From: Alphaproteobacteria bacterium
GTDB lineage: Bacteria; Myxococcota_A; UBA796; GCA-2862545
NCBI GenBank assembly: GCA_020632885.1
Contig: JACKEQ010000014.1
Span: forward strand, 83,620-147,619
Direction of reading: 5' to 3'
DNA: 64,000 bases
A program made the translations under genes and the position numbers. Below, piece after piece: positions 62,875 through 64,000 of this stretch; the stretch's first letter is position 1, and every line of letters starts with the position of its first letter. The notes beneath the pieces are model-generated. The model worked only from the letters and a program-made list of their open reading frames with translations. It ran no database searches and was not told where the DNA came from.

Positions 62875-64000
62875 CCTCGCTCCTCCTCCTCCTCGTGGCC
62901 TGCGGCGATCCCTGCGGCCCGGGCGAGATCTGCACCTGGTTCGGCACGCCCGGCGAGGCCGGCCTCTCCGAGGAGGGCACGCACCGCCTGGACGCCCGCA
63001 CGTTCTGGTCGGTGGACGTCGCGTTCCACCCCGACGAGGGCTGGCCGATCATCATGGACTGGAACAACCACCGCCTCGTCACGCTGGATGAGGACGACCG
63101 CATCCACACGGTCTCCGGGATCGGCGGTCAGCTCGGTGACGGCCCCCCCGGCGACGCCACCGTGGCCGAGTGGAACCACCCCACCGACGTCACGTGGCTC
63201 TCGGACGGCACCCTCGTGCTCGCCGCCTGGCACAACTCGCGTGTGGCGGCCTTCTCGCCCGACCTCTCGAGTGTCGAGTTCATCGCCGGCACCGGCGGGC
63301 GCGACTTCCAGGGCGACGGCGGGCCCGCGGCGGACGCCGTGCTCGACCTCCCGTGCGGCGTGCGCGCCGACGAGAACGACGACATCTACGTCGCCGACAT
63401 GGCCAACCAGCGCATCCGGCGCATCTCCGCGGCGGACGGCACCATCGACACCGTGGCGGGCAACGGCGCCCACGGCTTCAACGGCGACGGCGCGGCCCTC
63501 GACACCATGTTCGCGAGCCCCGCGCTCCAGCGCGCTGAGCCGGCGTTCAAGATGGACTACCACGACGGCGCGCTCTACATCGCGGACTCCCACAACGGCC
63601 GGATCCGGAGGTTCGACATCGCGAGCGGCATGGTCGAGACCATCGCCGGCATCGGCCAGACACCGCCCGACTCCGAGAACGGCACGACCTGCACGAGCGG
63701 CTGCGGCTACGCGGGCGACGGCGGGCCCGCCGTGGACGCCATGCTCATGAACCCCACCGACGTCGCGGTGGCGGCCGACGGCACCGTGTACTTCAGCGAC
63801 ACCGACAACTCCTGCGTGCGCCGCATCCTCACCGACGGCACGATCGAGACCTTCGCGGGCATCTGCGGCCAGCGTGGCTTCGACGGCGACAAGGGGCCCG
63901 CGGACGAAGCGTTGCTCGACCGTCCGTTCGGCGTCGCCATCGACCTCGATGGGGCCGTGTACATCGCCGACACGTACAACAGCGTCATCCGGCGGGTCGT
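62871..64000 (+). CDS. NHL-repeat lipoprotein 2, partial (C-terminus beyond window)
   Basis: About 376 residues are visible and the frame is still open at the right edge. MTSLLLLLVACGDPCGPGE is a lipoprotein signal that matches the start of the upstream protein, with D-P-C-x-x-G-x-x-C after the lipobox in both. Blade motifs include IMDWNNHRLVTL, LAAWHNSRVAAF, YVADMANQRIRRI, YIADSHNGRIRRF, FSDTDNSCVRRI and YIADTYNSVIRRV, alternating with GDGGPA linkers. It begins on the last codon of the first NHL gene (ATGA), so the pair arose by tandem duplication and is translated together. Confidence 0.88.
   Translation, partial: MTSLLLLLVACGDPCGPGEICTWFGTPGEAGLSEEGTHRLDARTFWSVDVAFHPDEGWPIIMDWNNHRLVTLDEDDRIHTVSGIGGQLGDGPPGDATVAEWNHPTDVTWLSDGTLVLAAWHNSRVAAFSPDLSSVEFIAGTGGRDFQGDGGPAADAVLDLPCGVRADENDDIYVADMANQRIRRISAADGTIDTVAGNGAHGFNGDGAALDTMFASPALQRAEPAFKMDYHDGALYIADSHNGRIRRFDIASGMVETIAGIGQTPPDSENGTTCTSGCGYAGDGGPAVDAMLMNPTDVAVAADGTVYFSDTDNSCVRRILTDGTIETFAGICGQRGFDGDKGPADEALLDRPFGVAIDLDGAVYIADTYNSVIRRV

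Overview
The window is very GC-rich and densely coded on both strands. It contains small lipoproteins with Asp-Thr or Asp-Ser-Thr spacers, MopE-type metal-binding repeats, thrombospondin type-3-like repeats, several Ser/Thr protein kinases, an FHA protein, class III nucleotidyl cyclases and a caspase-like protein. Together these suggest a Myxococcota or other former deltaproteobacterial lineage. That placement is inference from gene content; no rRNA or marker gene is present. I see no rRNA, tRNA, CRISPR array, prophage or complete insertion sequence.

Layout. 1-3310 (minus): exbB, exbD, an FtsB/DivIC-like protein, two membrane proteins, and a YgfZ-type gene running off the left edge. 3391-6503: a PF10023-type zinc aminopeptidase (+), then an unknown protein and a ThiF/MoeB-rhodanese protein (-). 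6562-7434 (-): a group-2 sigma-70 gene preceded by an excellent sigma-54 promoter match. 7668-14551: small exported proteins, a lipoprotein gene interrupted by a 49-bp palindromic repeat, a methyltransferase-fold protein with a lipoprotein signal, and a membrane FAD oxidase with an extra C-terminal module. 14548-19422 (+): an overlapping run of D12-type DNA methylase, Dcp peptidase, a membrane protein carrying the second copy of the 49-bp repeat, and a patatin. 19489-25122: two lipoproteins, asparaginase, a short-chain dehydrogenase, a membrane Ser/Thr kinase and an FHA/winged-helix regulator.

25212-32369: a LamG lipoprotein faces an operon of cyclase/response regulator, ECF sigma, anti-sigma and a caspase fused to surface repeats. 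32415-43731: deoxynucleoside kinase, a degenerate tandem cyclase, a PEGA-like Ser/Thr kinase and, divergently, an 1878-residue pseudokinase/coiled-coil protein. 43748-44773: a lipoprotein with three Lin12/Notch-like repeats. 45365-51428 is a coherent zinc-homeostasis island: CDF exporter, ArsR repressor, a 16-bp operator, a His-rich ZIP-like transporter, Zur, a candidate Zur box, a ZnuD-like TonB receptor and a small lipoprotein. 51483-64000: a MopE/FG-GAP surface protein, a four-gene minus operon with a Ser/Thr kinase and a histidine kinase, a membrane protein, and two tandem NHL-repeat lipoproteins, the last cut by the right edge.

The least ordinary signals are: the 49-bp palindrome sitting inside two unrelated reading frames; the caspase/surface-repeat protein under its own sigma/anti-sigma pair; the sigma-54 promoter in front of a sigma-70 gene; the giant pseudokinase; and the zinc island with visible operators. 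Most genes are linked by ATGA, GTGA, TTGA or TGATG overlaps, which fixed many start codons. Several monocistronic genes have a TAnnnT -10-like hexamer 5 to 7 bases before the start codon and little ribosome binding site, suggesting leaderless transcripts.
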